DNA from: Kiritimatiellia bacterium
GTDB taxonomy: Bacteria > Verrucomicrobiota > Kiritimatiellia > CAIQIC01 > JAGNIJ01
Reading direction: 5' to 3'
Length of the DNA: 64,000 nucleotides
NCBI GenBank assembly: GCA_018001225.1
Contig: JAGNIJ010000003.1
Coordinates: 60,286 to 124,285 of the forward strand
Below, piece after piece: positions 1-8,898 of the stretch. The notes beneath the pieces are model-generated. The model did no database searches and was not told the origin of the DNA. It worked only from the letters and a program-made list of their open reading frames with translations. The first letter of the stretch is position 1; each line of letters opens with the position of its first letter. Both the position numbers and the translations under genes were made by a program.

Positions 1-6
1 GCCTCC

Positions 7-783
7 ATGCCCTGGTTGCAGGCCCGGTTCCCGGCCGGGGGGTTGTCCGTCAAGATCGTCGGCCTCGGCGGCACCGGCTCGCAGGTCGCGCGCGGGCTGT
101 GCCTCTACCTCGGGGCCGCGGCCGCGGACAGCCGGATCGTACTGCTGGACGGCGACGCGTTCGAGCCGGCCAATGCCTCGCGGATGTTCTTCAGCCGGCC
201 GGGCAACAAGGCCGAGGTGCTCCGGGAGGATTTGCTGCCGTTCCTCGCGGACAGCCGCGTGACGCTGCTGGCGGCGGGCGAATACGTGACGGCGGAGAAC
301 CTGCCGCGGTGGATCCAGTCGGGCGACATCGTCTTCCTGTGCGTGGACAACCACGCCACCCGGAAGCTGGTCGGCGACTTCTGCGCCGGGCGCGGCGCGG
401 CGCCCGCGCCGGCGGACCTCACGCTCATCAGCGGGGGCAACGACGGCATCGAGACCACGCCCGAGGGCGAGGTGCGGCGCGGGACGTACGGCAACGCGCA
501 GGTGTACCTGCGGCGGAACGGGGCGGACGTCACGCCGGACCTGTCCCGGTTTCATCCCGAGATCGCGGCGCCGCGCGACCGGCTGCCGACGGACAAGGGC
601 TGCTCTGAACTGATGGACTCGGTGCCCCAGCTTTTTTTCGCGAACCTGCTCGTGGCCTCGGTTATGCTGAACACGTTTTACCTGCTGGCGTGCGGGGCGC
701 TCGGTTACCACGAAATCGCCTTCGACCTGGCCGAAGGGCTCTGCCGGCCGGTCGGCGCTCCCCTGGAGCCCCGGGGCTTATGA
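7..783 (+). CDS. ThiF/E1-like adenylyltransferase (PRTRC ThiF-like)
   Basis: This is a ThiF/MoeB/E1-superfamily protein. The Rossmann nucleotide-binding start VKIVGLGGTGSQVARGL lies near residue 16 and is followed by LLDGDAFEPANASRMFF, the acidic strand end plus the N-x-x-R motif that binds ATP in this family. A second strand (IVFLCVDNHATRK, about residue 108) matches the substrate-side Asp region. At about 258 residues without a C-terminal E2-binding domain, it resembles the stand-alone ThiF proteins of PRTRC-type clusters more than MoeB. No ubiquitin-like partner is visible, so its substrate is unknown. Its stop overlaps the start of the SEDS gene downstream (ATGA), indicating translational coupling. 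The start is uncertain: the frame is open to the window edge, so the protein may begin upstream. Family assignment is good, role unknown. Confidence 0.7.
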   Translation: MPWLQARFPAGGLSVKIVGLGGTGSQVARGLCLYLGAAAADSRIVLLDGDAFEPANASRMFFSRPGNKAEVLREDLLPFLADSRVTLLAAGEYVTAENLPRWIQSGDIVFLCVDNHATRKLVGDFCAGRGAAPAPADLTLISGGNDGIETTPEGEVRRGTYGNAQVYLRRNGADVTPDLSRFHPEIAAPRDRLPTDKGCSELMDSVPQLFFANLLVASVMLNTFYLLACGALGYHEIAFDLAEGLCRPVGAPLEPRGL

Positions 784-1970
784 AACCCGATACACAGAAG
801 AAAGAGCGGCGCGAGAACCGGGAACTCGCGCTGCTCATGGCCGTCGTGCTGCTGCTGGTCGCCTTCGGGCTGGCGGTGCTCGCGAGCGCGGGCAGCGTCC
901 GCGGCCGGGCGCTGGCGGGCGACCCGGCCTACTTCGTCAAGCGCCAGGCGGCCTGGTTGATCCTCGGTCTCGCGGCCGCGTGGGCGGGGTACCGCCTGCC
1001 GTACCCGCTCTGGCGCCGGTGGACCCGGCCCCTCGCGCTGGGGGCCATCGTGCTGCTGCTCGCCGTCCTGTTCCTCGGGCCGCGGATCGGCGGCAGCCGG
1101 CGCTGGCTTCGGGTCGGCGAGATCACGGTCCAGCCGTCGGAGCTGGCCAAGTTCGCGGCCATCGTCATGATCGCCGCCCGGATCGCCGGCACGCCCCTGC
1201 GGACGCAGCGGTACAAGGAAGGGCTGCTGATCCCCGGCGGGCTGGCGCTGCTGCTGGCCTCGCTCGTGCTGCTGGAGCCGGACGTCGGCACGGCGGTGCT
1301 GATGGGCGGGATCGGGGTTGTGCTGCTGTTCGTCTCCGGGTTCCGCGTGCACCCGCTGGTGCTCGCGGGGCTGGTGCTCGCGCTGGGCGGCGCGCTCTAT
1401 GTCCGGCTGGACCCCGTCCGCTGGCGCCGGGTCGAGGCCTGGTGGTGGCCCGAGCGGCACCCGGCCATCGCCCACCAGTTCCTCGAGTCCCGCAACGCGT
1501 TCATCCTCGGCGGCACGCGCATCCAGCCGGGCCGCAGCATCCAGAAGCACTACTACCTGCCGGAGCCGCACACCGATTTCATCTACGCGATCCTGGCCGA
1601 GGAGTACGGCGTGTGGGGCTCGACGTCGGTCCTCGCGCTGTTCGGCCTGTTTCTTTTCCTGGGCACCCGGATCAGCCGGCGCGCCCCGGACCTGTTCGGC
1701 GCGCTGCTGGGCTTCGGGATCACGCTGTCCGTTTCGCTCCAGGCGATGTTTAACATCGCCGTGGTCACGGGCATGTTGCCCACCAAGGGCATCACGCTTC
1801 CGTTCTTCAGCTACGGCGGCAGTTCGCTGGTCATGTCGCTGTTCCAGGTCGGCATCCTGCTCAACATCGGACGCCGGTCGCTGGGCCGCGATCCCCTGGC
1901 GCCGCCGGCCGGGGACCGGGTCTTCGAATCGTCTTTCGCCGGGCTTGCGACGGCGCGGGAACGGCAGTAG
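780..1970 (+). CDS. SEDS peptidoglycan glycosyltransferase, FtsW/RodA family
   Basis: This 396-residue polytopic membrane protein belongs to the SEDS family, which polymerises lipid II glycan strands in division (FtsW) or elongation (RodA). About ten hydrophobic segments are visible. Family signatures are WLRVGEITVQPSELAKF near residue 115, LPEPHTDFIYAILAEEYG near residue 262 and LPTKGITLPFFSYGGSS near residue 338. The last two are closer to FtsW than to RodA. The ATG overlaps the stop of the ThiF-like gene. It lies outside any division/cell-wall cluster, with no mur or ftsQAZ genes nearby, so FtsW versus RodA cannot be settled from context. The C-terminus carries a short soluble tail. Confidence 0.85.
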   Translation: MKPDTQKKERRENRELALLMAVVLLLVAFGLAVLASAGSVRGRALAGDPAYFVKRQAAWLILGLAAAWAGYRLPYPLWRRWTRPLALGAIVLLLAVLFLGPRIGGSRRWLRVGEITVQPSELAKFAAIVMIAARIAGTPLRTQRYKEGLLIPGGLALLLASLVLLEPDVGTAVLMGGIGVVLLFVSGFRVHPLVLAGLVLALGGALYVRLDPVRWRRVEAWWWPERHPAIAHQFLESRNAFILGGTRIQPGRSIQKHYYLPEPHTDFIYAILAEEYGVWGSTSVLALFGLFLFLGTRISRRAPDLFGALLGFGITLSVSLQAMFNIAVVTGMLPTKGITLPFFSYGGSSLVMSLFQVGILLNIGRRSLGRDPLAPPAGDRVFESSFAGLATARERQ

Positions 1971-1983
1971 AAAGGAGAAGTCC

Positions 1984-2571
1984 ATGACGGGAGATCACTA
2001 CCATCAGGAGTACATTCGCGGGCTGATCGAATCGCTCGGGTGCTGCCCGGCCGGCCGGTTCTGCACGTTCAAGGAGGTCTTCGCGCGCACGCCCGGCGAC
2101 ACGCGGATGCTGCAGCAGATCAAGGCCATCGAGGTCTTCAAGTATCACCGCAGCCAGCGCGAGGGGCGGGCCATCGAGTGGGAGGAGGCGCTCGACCTGT
2201 GGAAGGCCGAGGGCCACGCCGCGGCCTTCGGCGGGGTGCCCGTTGCCGTGCCCGGGAACGGGCCGAACGGCGCGACCCGGGAACTGATCGAGGAACTGGC
2301 CTGCTGCCCGAAGGGGTATTACTGCACGTTCAAGGAAATCCTGGTCCGCTTCGCGCCCCGCGACTCGCGCACCCTGATGCAGCTCAAGTGCCTGGAACTG
2401 TTCAAATACCAGCGCAGCGAGCAGGACCGCCGGCCCTGGGACTGGAACGAGGCGCTGGACCGCTGGGTGCAGGAAGGCTACGCCGCCACCTTCGCCTGCC
2501 TGTTCCGCGACGGCTGCAAGTTCGCGGACCTCTATGCCGCCATCCTTCGCGAAACCCGGGGTTCGGCATGA
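1984..2571 (+). CDS. Hypothetical protein made of two tandem copies of a Cys-containing domain
   Basis: The 195-residue product is an internal duplication. Copy 1 (about residues 8-80) has LIESLGCCPAGRFCTFKE, then FKYHRSQREGR and IEWEEALDLWKAEGHAAAF. Copy 2 (about 98-172) has LIEELACCPKGYYCTFKE, FKYQRSEQDRR and WDWNEALDRWVQEGYAATF. Each repeat carries a C-C-P-x-G-x-x-C-T-F-K-E signature followed by a basic helix and a Trp-rich helix. The paired cysteines could bind metal, but this is not proven. A good ribosome binding site (aaaggag) precedes the ATG, 13 nt after the SEDS gene, and the end overlaps the next start. I do not recognise the family. Confidence 0.75.
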   Translation: MTGDHYHQEYIRGLIESLGCCPAGRFCTFKEVFARTPGDTRMLQQIKAIEVFKYHRSQREGRAIEWEEALDLWKAEGHAAAFGGVPVAVPGNGPNGATRELIEELACCPKGYYCTFKEILVRFAPRDSRTLMQLKCLELFKYQRSEQDRRPWDWNEALDRWVQEGYAATFACLFRDGCKFADLYAAILRETRGSA

Positions 2572-3884
2572 AACGGGTGCGCGCCTGGCTCGCGGGCGGG
2601 CTGGCCGTCCTGGCGCCGGCCGCGTGGGGCGCCTATGACTGGACCAACGGCCCCTGGGGCGTCCTGGTTGACCTGGGCGGGGCCGCCGGATCGCCGCTCT
2701 GCCGCGTGGAATTCCCCGGCGGCGGCGCCCAGACGGGCAACGCGGTGGCGGTGCATTACCAGTTCACCCCGGTGCATGCTCCGCAATTGTGGGCCCTGCT
2801 CACGGACGGCTTCTGGCGGCAGACCAGCCAGGAATCGGAACTGCTCACCTCCTACCGCCTGTTCCGGTACTTCGGCAGCGGCAACGAGAATTGCGACCGG
2901 CTCGCGGCGACCGGCATGAAAGTCCTCGGCACGAACGCCGCGGGCGAACTGGAAATCGAGACGGCCTACGAGAACCACTCGGCCTCCGGAGACCGCTTCG
3001 ACGTGACGGGCCGCGCGACGCTGGAAGCGCCCGACCTGCTGCGGACGGCCATGCGGGCGGCGCTGACGGTTTCCAACGCCTCGGGCCGGGCGGTCGTTCC
3101 CCACAACGAGACCCACCGGCTGTTCGGCGAGCAGTGGGAGCTCTTCGGCGCCTCGTCCATGCACGTCGTCACCAACCTCACGCACGGCCTCCCCTCCTGG
3201 TACGACCTGCTGGACCCCCTGCACCGGTACGTCGGCGTCACGAACAACGCGGACTTCCTGGACGACGGGTACTCCGTCAACAGCGGGAAGACCGTTTCCA
3301 CCCACGACGTGAAGTACATCGTCGCCTCCGGCGCCGTGGTGGGATTGGATTACGACACCAACGTGTGCCCGATTGTTTATGATCCGGGCTACCTCTGGTA
3401 CAGCCAGATGGTGCTGCGCGCCCATGTCTCGCCGGACGTGCGGCTCCAGCACGCCTACCGGTCGGCCCGCAACCACCGGATCGAGCTGGTCTCCTGCGAC
3501 GGGCTGACCGCCGAGCCCACAAACCTGAAGTGGACCGTCGACTATGACCGCAAGGACACCAACATGGTGGACGGCGACAACGTGCAGGTCAAACTGGGCC
3601 TGGACGACTTCCTGCCCTTCTGGCCGGACGGGGGCGTCCAGGTCGTCCGCGTCCGGATGGAAACCGGCAACACGCCGCCCGCCGTGACCCGGCTGTCCGT
3701 CCCCTCGCCGGACGCCGTGACCCTCGAATGGACCGCCGAACCCGGCGAACGGTACAACCTGCAACATGCGCCGGCGCCGGACGGCACATGGTCCAACGTC
3801 ATCGTGGATGTCGCAGGCCCCGCCCTCGGCCCCCTGCCTGTCCCCGCCGGCATGTTGCGCCTGTCCGAGACGAATAACCCGTAG
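2568..3884 (+). CDS. Secreted protein with C-terminal beta-sandwich, function unknown
   Basis: The 438-residue product begins with a clear Sec signal peptide (MKRVRAWLAGGLAVLAPAAWG), so it is exported. The ATG overlaps the preceding stop. The body is rich in aromatic and beta-strand segments with no catalytic motif I recognise. The last 75 residues (VTRLSVPSPDAVTLEWTAEP, then RYNLQHAPAPDGTWSNV) match the fibronectin-like or plastocyanin-like tail seen at the end of many secreted PVC-group proteins. It closes a four-gene + strand run. The 231 bases after it, up to the convergent stop at 4116, contain no gene I can support. Confidence 0.7.
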   Translation: MKRVRAWLAGGLAVLAPAAWGAYDWTNGPWGVLVDLGGAAGSPLCRVEFPGGGAQTGNAVAVHYQFTPVHAPQLWALLTDGFWRQTSQESELLTSYRLFRYFGSGNENCDRLAATGMKVLGTNAAGELEIETAYENHSASGDRFDVTGRATLEAPDLLRTAMRAALTVSNASGRAVVPHNETHRLFGEQWELFGASSMHVVTNLTHGLPSWYDLLDPLHRYVGVTNNADFLDDGYSVNSGKTVSTHDVKYIVASGAVVGLDYDTNVCPIVYDPGYLWYSQMVLRAHVSPDVRLQHAYRSARNHRIELVSCDGLTAEPTNLKWTVDYDRKDTNMVDGDNVQVKLGLDDFLPFWPDGGVQVVRVRMETGNTPPAVTRLSVPSPDAVTLEWTAEPGERYNLQHAPAPDGTWSNVIVDVAGPALGPLPVPAGMLRLSETNNP

Positions 3885-4115
3885 AGAGCCAGCGGCGCTT
3901 CAATGAGCATGGTCCTGAAGCACTCCGGGGTCGTGTTTACTTGCCCCCATGATCGCCGGTTTGAACAGCGCGTGATAAGCGCACGCACCTCGTTCTTCTC
4001 GATCTGCAGGACGCGCGCTGCGCCTTTCCGTGGCCTGTGACAACTGATGAGGCATGCAGGACCACGGTAGCTATGGGGAAGGCTTCCCCGGGACGGCGGC
4101 ATGGCCCGCTGGATT

Positions 4116-6974
4116 TCATGCTCCGCCCGGCTCCAACTGGATGATCTCATAGCCAGCAACGGCAAGCAGCCCGGGGATGCCGCGGACAGGACCGAAGTCG
4201 AGTTCCTTCGTATCATCCGGGATTTCCTCCCATGGAAAGATGGCGTTATGAAGCCGATAACGGTTGTTGCGACTGGTGCGCGACGTGTCGGGGGCCGCGA
4301 TCCATCCCTCTTTCCGCTTCTCGGCAACCCACCGGTTGTGCTCCGACCGCGCCAGCGTTTCGAGGATCACCTGCAGGCGATGGGCAACATGGGGATCGGT
4401 TGGCGCGCCCGGCACCACCTTCCGGAACCACAGGCCTGCCGCGCGCAGCTTGATGGCGATATGATCGGCCTGCTCCATGTTCGACCGCTGGAGGCTGCGA
4501 CCTAACTCGCTCTGGGCCAAGGCATCCCAATCCTCCAGCGCGGGATCCTTCGGGTTGTGAGCGGGATCCTTCTTCCGATCCACGACGTATTGCCTGTGAA
4601 TCTCCCGGGCGATCAGTTCGCGCTCCCCGGGCGGGAAGGGGTAATCGGTGGAGAGAAGCTGCACGAGATGGGTGGCATCGGCATGAAGGGCTGTGTGGCC
4701 GCACGCCGGCAACAGGGCCGGAGTAAACTTGTCCGCGCCCTGGAAATGGCTCATGTCCAGCATCGCCTCGAAGGATCGATTGCCATGCACGAATTTCGGC
4801 AAATGCAGAAGGACCCGGAGCACCGGGGCGCTGACGCGGAATACTCCGTCGGCATCCCGCAAGTGCGGGGCTTTCTCGCCCAACTGGTAATGGAAGATGC
4901 TGGCCCGGCGCAGGAGAATCGCCGGCTCGCAGGGAAAGGCTTCCACCGGCCCGAACGGATCAAATTCCGCTTGGAGGTCCAGCCCGGGGATATCCAGTGT
5001 AGCGCGAAGGCGCGACAGGAAATCAGGGCCCTTGGCGTTCCGGAATGCTTCGCGCTTTAGCACGTCTTCGTTGGTCGAACATCTGCCGAGGAAAGGCCGG
5101 GCGAACTCGGCATAGGTGCCGCAGGTTCCTCCGGCAAAAACGAAGATGGCCTGTCCAATAGGATGCGGTGCGCCGCGGTCGAGAAATTCTCCATCCTGCA
5201 TGGGAGCCAAAAAATAGCGCAACCAACCCAACGCCCTGCCGTCCATGGAGGCGTCGAACTCGTCGAAGAATACGAGCGGGATTCTGTTTTGCAGGACGTA
5301 GTCGCGCACGAGATGAAAGACGACGGCGAGGTCGTCAGCCTTCTGGTACTGCGAAAGATTGAAGGTGATGGGTTGAATAGGCCGACTTCCACCGAGCTCC
5401 TCCAAGGCTTTGGCCACCATCTTCACACCAAAAGACTTGCCCGCTCCCGGCGGACCAAAAACCGCGACGCTAAGGGGGCGCGATGTGGAGGGCATCCCGA
5501 TGTACTCGCGGAGCAGGCAGTAGAGCGCGCGGTAATTTTCGACCTCGCGGCGATCTAGGGCCCGGAGTGCCTTGGCAAAGACAGCCACGGGCGCTGCCTT
5601 GAGCAAGGCTTCAGCCTCTTTGCCGTCAGCGTCAACAGGTTTAGCTCCTGTCGCGGTCATAGCCACGGCGCGCTGCAGGAGCGCGGTCTTGCCCGAGAAT
5701 ATCGACTCCAGAAGGCGCCAATAGCCGCGATCCGGTACCGAGGCGCCTGGAATGATCGGCACCGGCTGGCAAGCAAAGAAGGAAGGTTGATCCCCAACCC
5801 CGAATAACTCGGCCTTGGGGTAAGCCGGACAGCCTCCGTCCTTGCCAAATCCGAGAGCCAGCAAACGACGAGAAGCGGCAAGCCCGGCCTTGAGTCCCCG
5901 CTGGATGGCCTCCGGGGGACGGAGCTTCTCTTCCTTATCCTTGGCGATGCAGAAGCGCTCGGCCACTGGCGCGACGGCTAACTGATGAACGATGGCCGCC
6001 GTGAAAGCAGACCCGTACCCCACCATTTGTCCCGGGCAGGCGCTGGCTCCAGTGCCTTCGATGCCCGAGGGATCATAAACGAGCCAGGCCGCGTACTCGG
6101 GCTCCTTCTCCCCCTGGCTGCGATGCCAGTAAAGCGCCCCGTCCAATCCGAAGCGAACAACCAGGTGCGGGCAGTCGCGGAGGGAAGCGAAGGACTCGGT
6201 ATGCAGCAACTGCCACACCAGGTCGAGGGCCGTGCGCTCCCAGGAAAGGCCGCGGCTGATGGGCGCATCGCGCTCGCGCAAGTCATCCACCGAGACGATG
6301 ACAAGGCAGCGATCGGCGTGATGGGCCGTCACCGCGTCCCAGAGTTGATTGGTTCCCTTTCCGGCCGGCAACGGCCTATGAAGCTTGTAGACGATCGTCG
6401 GCGGATGGAGGCCCGGGGCAGGTGGCTTGCCGACCACGGCCGGCCACTGCTCCGGTGCGCGACGGAACCGATTGCCGGTGTCATCCAGCACCACGACGCG
6501 GGCGGGGTTGTCGGATTCGCCCGGGGGGTGGATTTTCATGGAAGGATCGCCATCCTTGGGGCCCGAGAATCCGTGGGGCCACTTAACGCGGATGGTATCG
6601 GCCTTCTTCGCATCCGGGGCGCTCTTGTAAAGACTCAACTGGAGCAGGGAGTGGACAATTTCATCCCTTGTCAGGCGCTCCGCGTTTCCCAGAAACTCGT
6701 CCATGCCCATCGGTTGATCCGATGGCCCGGCGCAGGTAAGTTCTTTTGGTCTGCAAGGAATGGGCCCCCGCACATCGAAGCCACGGCATGCTCCCTTCAC
6801 AAATTCTGCCAACTGAAAGGCTCCGCCGGGCAGGTAGTGCGTGCAGATTTCACCGGTCAACCGCCAATTATCCCGTTCCACCCGCGCCGCCGAGGCGGCC
6901 GGGACAGGCATCCCGACGGCATCAAGACAAACATCACCGGCAACGAGAATGACGGCCTGTTTTGGATCAGTCAT
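4116..6974 (-). CDS. Ribokinase-like domain + AAA+ ATPase + extended RyR module
   Basis: The 952-residue protein has three parts. Residues about 7-370 look like a degenerate PfkB/ribokinase fold: AVILVAGDVCLDAVGMPVP at the start, HLVVRFGLDGALYW in the middle, and VGYGSAFTAAIVHQLA where kinases have G-A-G-D-x-F. The catalytic Asp is missing, so this is probably a binding rather than a catalytic domain. An AAA+ ATPase follows, with Walker A GPPGAGKS near 507 and Walker B PLVFFDEFD near 570. The C-terminus is a ryanodine-receptor repeat, SEHNRWVAEKRKEGW near 878, then FPWEEIP and DFGPVRGIPGLLAVAG. A preceding helix has IHRQYVV and SNMEQADHIAIKLRAAG. The ATG at 6974 has ribosome binding site ggggagg. 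Bacterial RyR domains are predicted ligand sensors in conflict systems. The role here as an NTP-dependent sensor or effector is inferred. Confidence 0.75.
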   Translation of the reverse strand: MTDPKQAVILVAGDVCLDAVGMPVPAASAARVERDNWRLTGEICTHYLPGGAFQLAEFVKGACRGFDVRGPIPCRPKELTCAGPSDQPMGMDEFLGNAERLTRDEIVHSLLQLSLYKSAPDAKKADTIRVKWPHGFSGPKDGDPSMKIHPPGESDNPARVVVLDDTGNRFRRAPEQWPAVVGKPPAPGLHPPTIVYKLHRPLPAGKGTNQLWDAVTAHHADRCLVIVSVDDLRERDAPISRGLSWERTALDLVWQLLHTESFASLRDCPHLVVRFGLDGALYWHRSQGEKEPEYAAWLVYDPSGIEGTGASACPGQMVGYGSAFTAAIVHQLAVAPVAERFCIAKDKEEKLRPPEAIQRGLKAGLAASRRLLALGFGKDGGCPAYPKAELFGVGDQPSFFACQPVPIIPGASVPDRGYWRLLESIFSGKTALLQRAVAMTATGAKPVDADGKEAEALLKAAPVAVFAKALRALDRREVENYRALYCLLREYIGMPSTSRPLSVAVFGPPGAGKSFGVKMVAKALEELGGSRPIQPITFNLSQYQKADDLAVVFHLVRDYVLQNRIPLVFFDEFDASMDGRALGWLRYFLAPMQDGEFLDRGAPHPIGQAIFVFAGGTCGTYAEFARPFLGRCSTNEDVLKREAFRNAKGPDFLSRLRATLDIPGLDLQAEFDPFGPVEAFPCEPAILLRRASIFHYQLGEKAPHLRDADGVFRVSAPVLRVLLHLPKFVHGNRSFEAMLDMSHFQGADKFTPALLPACGHTALHADATHLVQLLSTDYPFPPGERELIAREIHRQYVVDRKKDPAHNPKDPALEDWDALAQSELGRSLQRSNMEQADHIAIKLRAAGLWFRKVVPGAPTDPHVAHRLQVILETLARSEHNRWVAEKRKEGWIAAPDTSRTSRNNRYRLHNAIFPWEEIPDDTKELDFGPVRGIPGLLAVAGYEIIQLEPGGA

Positions 6975-7059
6975 GTTTTCCTCCCCGGTAATCATCCTTG
7001 CAGATCAGAGTGAATACCATTAAGCCCCCCCCCTCGGGCACCCCTCATGCCGGCGGCAT

Positions 7060-7389
7060 TTACTGAAGAAAGCAAGGAATGCCACGAATCCTGCTGATCC
7101 CGTCCTCGCTCCTCACGATCCCGTCCCTGTCTGCAAAAAAACTTGCCGCCGGCGATTCAGATGATTGGATCAGGCTGCCGGCCTCTTCGGGGGACAATCG
7201 CACGTACCAGGCCCGCCGGTCGTAGTCGTCGCCGGACAGGCAGTATTCCTTCATGTGGTAGAACCAGTGCGCGCCGCACGCGTGGCACCGGCGAATGGAG
7301 ATGGTTTCGCCGTGGGTTGCCTGGAACATCTTGACGGCCTCCAGCCTCGGCTGGCCGCAGCAATCCAGAAATGGAACCGGCTTAAACAT
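7060..7389 (-). CDS. Small Cys-rich hypothetical protein (possible zinc ribbon)
   Basis: The 109-residue product has a CC pair near residue 10 and a RCHACGAHWFYHMKEYC segment near residues 34-50, a knuckle-like C-x-x-C with nearby His and Cys that could hold zinc. It contains no other domain I recognise. An upstream in-frame start at 7473 exists, but the ATG at 7389 gives a compact product with MFKPVPFLDCCGQ at the start. It lies between the AAA-RyR gene and the TIR-like gene on the same strand. It may be an accessory of the island, but there is no direct evidence of co-function. Bases 7390-7556 hold no other supported gene. Confidence 0.5.
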   Translation of the reverse strand: MFKPVPFLDCCGQPRLEAVKMFQATHGETISIRRCHACGAHWFYHMKEYCLSGDDYDRRAWYVRLSPEEAGSLIQSSESPAASFFADRDGIVRSEDGISRIRGIPCFLQ

Positions 7390-7556
7390 AGCCCCCTCCC
7401 CGCCCGACTCCACGCTTCCTACTGTGCCCGGGATCCCAGGACATGGCAATCCGGATTTGCCACGGCCAGCCACCCAGGTCGCTCCTGCCGTGGTGCGGAT
7501 TCAGGATACAGACCCGGCGGTTCTCGTGTGTGGCGGTGACGAAATGGCTGGTGCGC

Positions 7557-8750
7557 TTACGCATAGACACCGGCGTCAACAACTTCGACGTTTTCAACAT
7601 CCAGTAGTCCATCCCGGGAATTGGCCTGGCCCTTGACAAGCACCCAGATGGTTTTTCGCTTATCGGATAGCACATTTCGGGGAAGTTGTTTCTTAATATC
7701 CTGTATACGGACCGATCGAGTGGCGGCGAGACAGGCTGCGCCAGTGCCAAGGCTGTGCGGGCCAGCCATGATCATAACCATACGGCCGGGATGTTTGGGA
7801 TGCGGCCCTCGAATGATAATGCCGTAGTCGAGCTTATGGGCAATCCCGCCCTTCTCGCCTTGAGCCACGGTTCGACCATGATACCGCTTTCGCTTCCCTT
7901 TATCCCCGCGATAGAGGGCCACACGATAATCGTCTTTCTTCTTTGCTCCAGGATAGGGATCGAGGGACCAGCATGGCTTGCCGCCACGCTGCAATTGCTC
8001 CAGCATGACTTCCGTGGCGGGATTTACTTTTGGCGATCCAACCAGATACAAGTTAATATCGCGATCGAGCAGATCCGGCGGACCGTACTTGGCGGAAATC
8101 AACTCCACGGCGGCCCCTTCGCCCATAATGGACCCGAAGGCGGATATCAGCCCCAGGACTCCGAGATTGTCCCCGTACGTGCGACGATCGTACATTTGGC
8201 CCTTAAGGCGGCTGTACGTAGGCGTGGGCTGTTTGGGATTGGCCACAATGTACGCCGGTTGAGAGTTTTCAGCTTCCAGCATGTCGCGCAAGAGCGCAAT
8301 GTTGGAGTTGACCCGGGTGCGCACCTGCTCACACAACCGCGCTTCGAATACCTCGCAGTCTTCCCGGCGTTCGCTGTATTCGATGAATTCGCGGCCCTTC
8401 AAGTCCTCCGGCACCTCGGCGCCCTTCTCCATGACAAGCAACAGGGGGCGACGCGCCCCCACCGCGTAACCGATCTCGTAATAGACGTTGGGTCCCTTGT
8501 GGGTTATTTCCGCGATAACCAGCTCCGCGCGCTCAATCATGAGGTGTATCTTGGCGCGCAGGTCATGCCCTCCGCTTGGAACATCATCAGCCCGAATACA
8601 CAGCAGCCCAAGCCGTTTCTCGATCACGTCCTTGATGCGGCTGTAGAGGAAGAACTTGTTCTTGTAGTCCATTACAAAAAACACGAACGGCTGACCCTTG
8701 GTGAGACCACGCACAATCGAACCGATCACAAGCGATTCGTCAGAACTCAT
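7557..8750 (-). CDS. TIR-like / deoxyribosyltransferase-fold N-terminus fused to an unknown sensor domain
   Basis: The 397-residue product starts with a Rossmann-like domain: PFVFFVMDYKNKFFLYSRIK, RADDVPSGGHDLRAKIHLMI, ELVIAEITHKGPNVYYEIGYA and PLLLVMEKG (residues about 17-110). This order is typical of the TIR-like / nucleoside 2-deoxyribosyltransferase-like domains found in bacterial immune proteins. The Glu in VYYEIGYA occupies the usual active-site position. The C-terminal half (about 165-397) has NLGVLGLISAFGSIMGEGAAV, INLYLVGSPKVNPATEVML and MIMAGPHSLGTGAACLA, a second nucleotide-binding-like alpha/beta domain that I cannot name. It is probably a ligand-binding sensor controlling the TIR-like effector, by analogy. 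The ATG at 8750 has ribosome binding site gaggtga. Confidence 0.65.
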   Translation of the reverse strand: MSSDESLVIGSIVRGLTKGQPFVFFVMDYKNKFFLYSRIKDVIEKRLGLLCIRADDVPSGGHDLRAKIHLMIERAELVIAEITHKGPNVYYEIGYAVGARRPLLLVMEKGAEVPEDLKGREFIEYSERREDCEVFEARLCEQVRTRVNSNIALLRDMLEAENSQPAYIVANPKQPTPTYSRLKGQMYDRRTYGDNLGVLGLISAFGSIMGEGAAVELISAKYGPPDLLDRDINLYLVGSPKVNPATEVMLEQLQRGGKPCWSLDPYPGAKKKDDYRVALYRGDKGKRKRYHGRTVAQGEKGGIAHKLDYGIIIRGPHPKHPGRMVMIMAGPHSLGTGAACLAATRSVRIQDIKKQLPRNVLSDKRKTIWVLVKGQANSRDGLLDVENVEVVDAGVYA

Positions 8751-8898
8751 GGCTCACCTCTTTCGCGAATTATTGGCAGAATCGTGCGTGTTCCAGGCCA
8801 CCGGCATCCGTTCACAACAACACCCATACTTTGCCGTCCTCGATAGGGCAGGACAATCAGGTTCTATAGAAGAAACCATAAGATTTCATTCCTGCCGC

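Noticed and set aside
705..1985. 426-residue - strand frame opposite the SEDS gene
   Set aside because: Composition is Arg/Gln/Asp-rich shadow; the + strand has clear family motifs.
3885..4115. Short - strand frames between the convergent genes
   Set aside because: No ribosome binding site, no recognisable motif, and the frames overlap the end of the secreted-protein gene.
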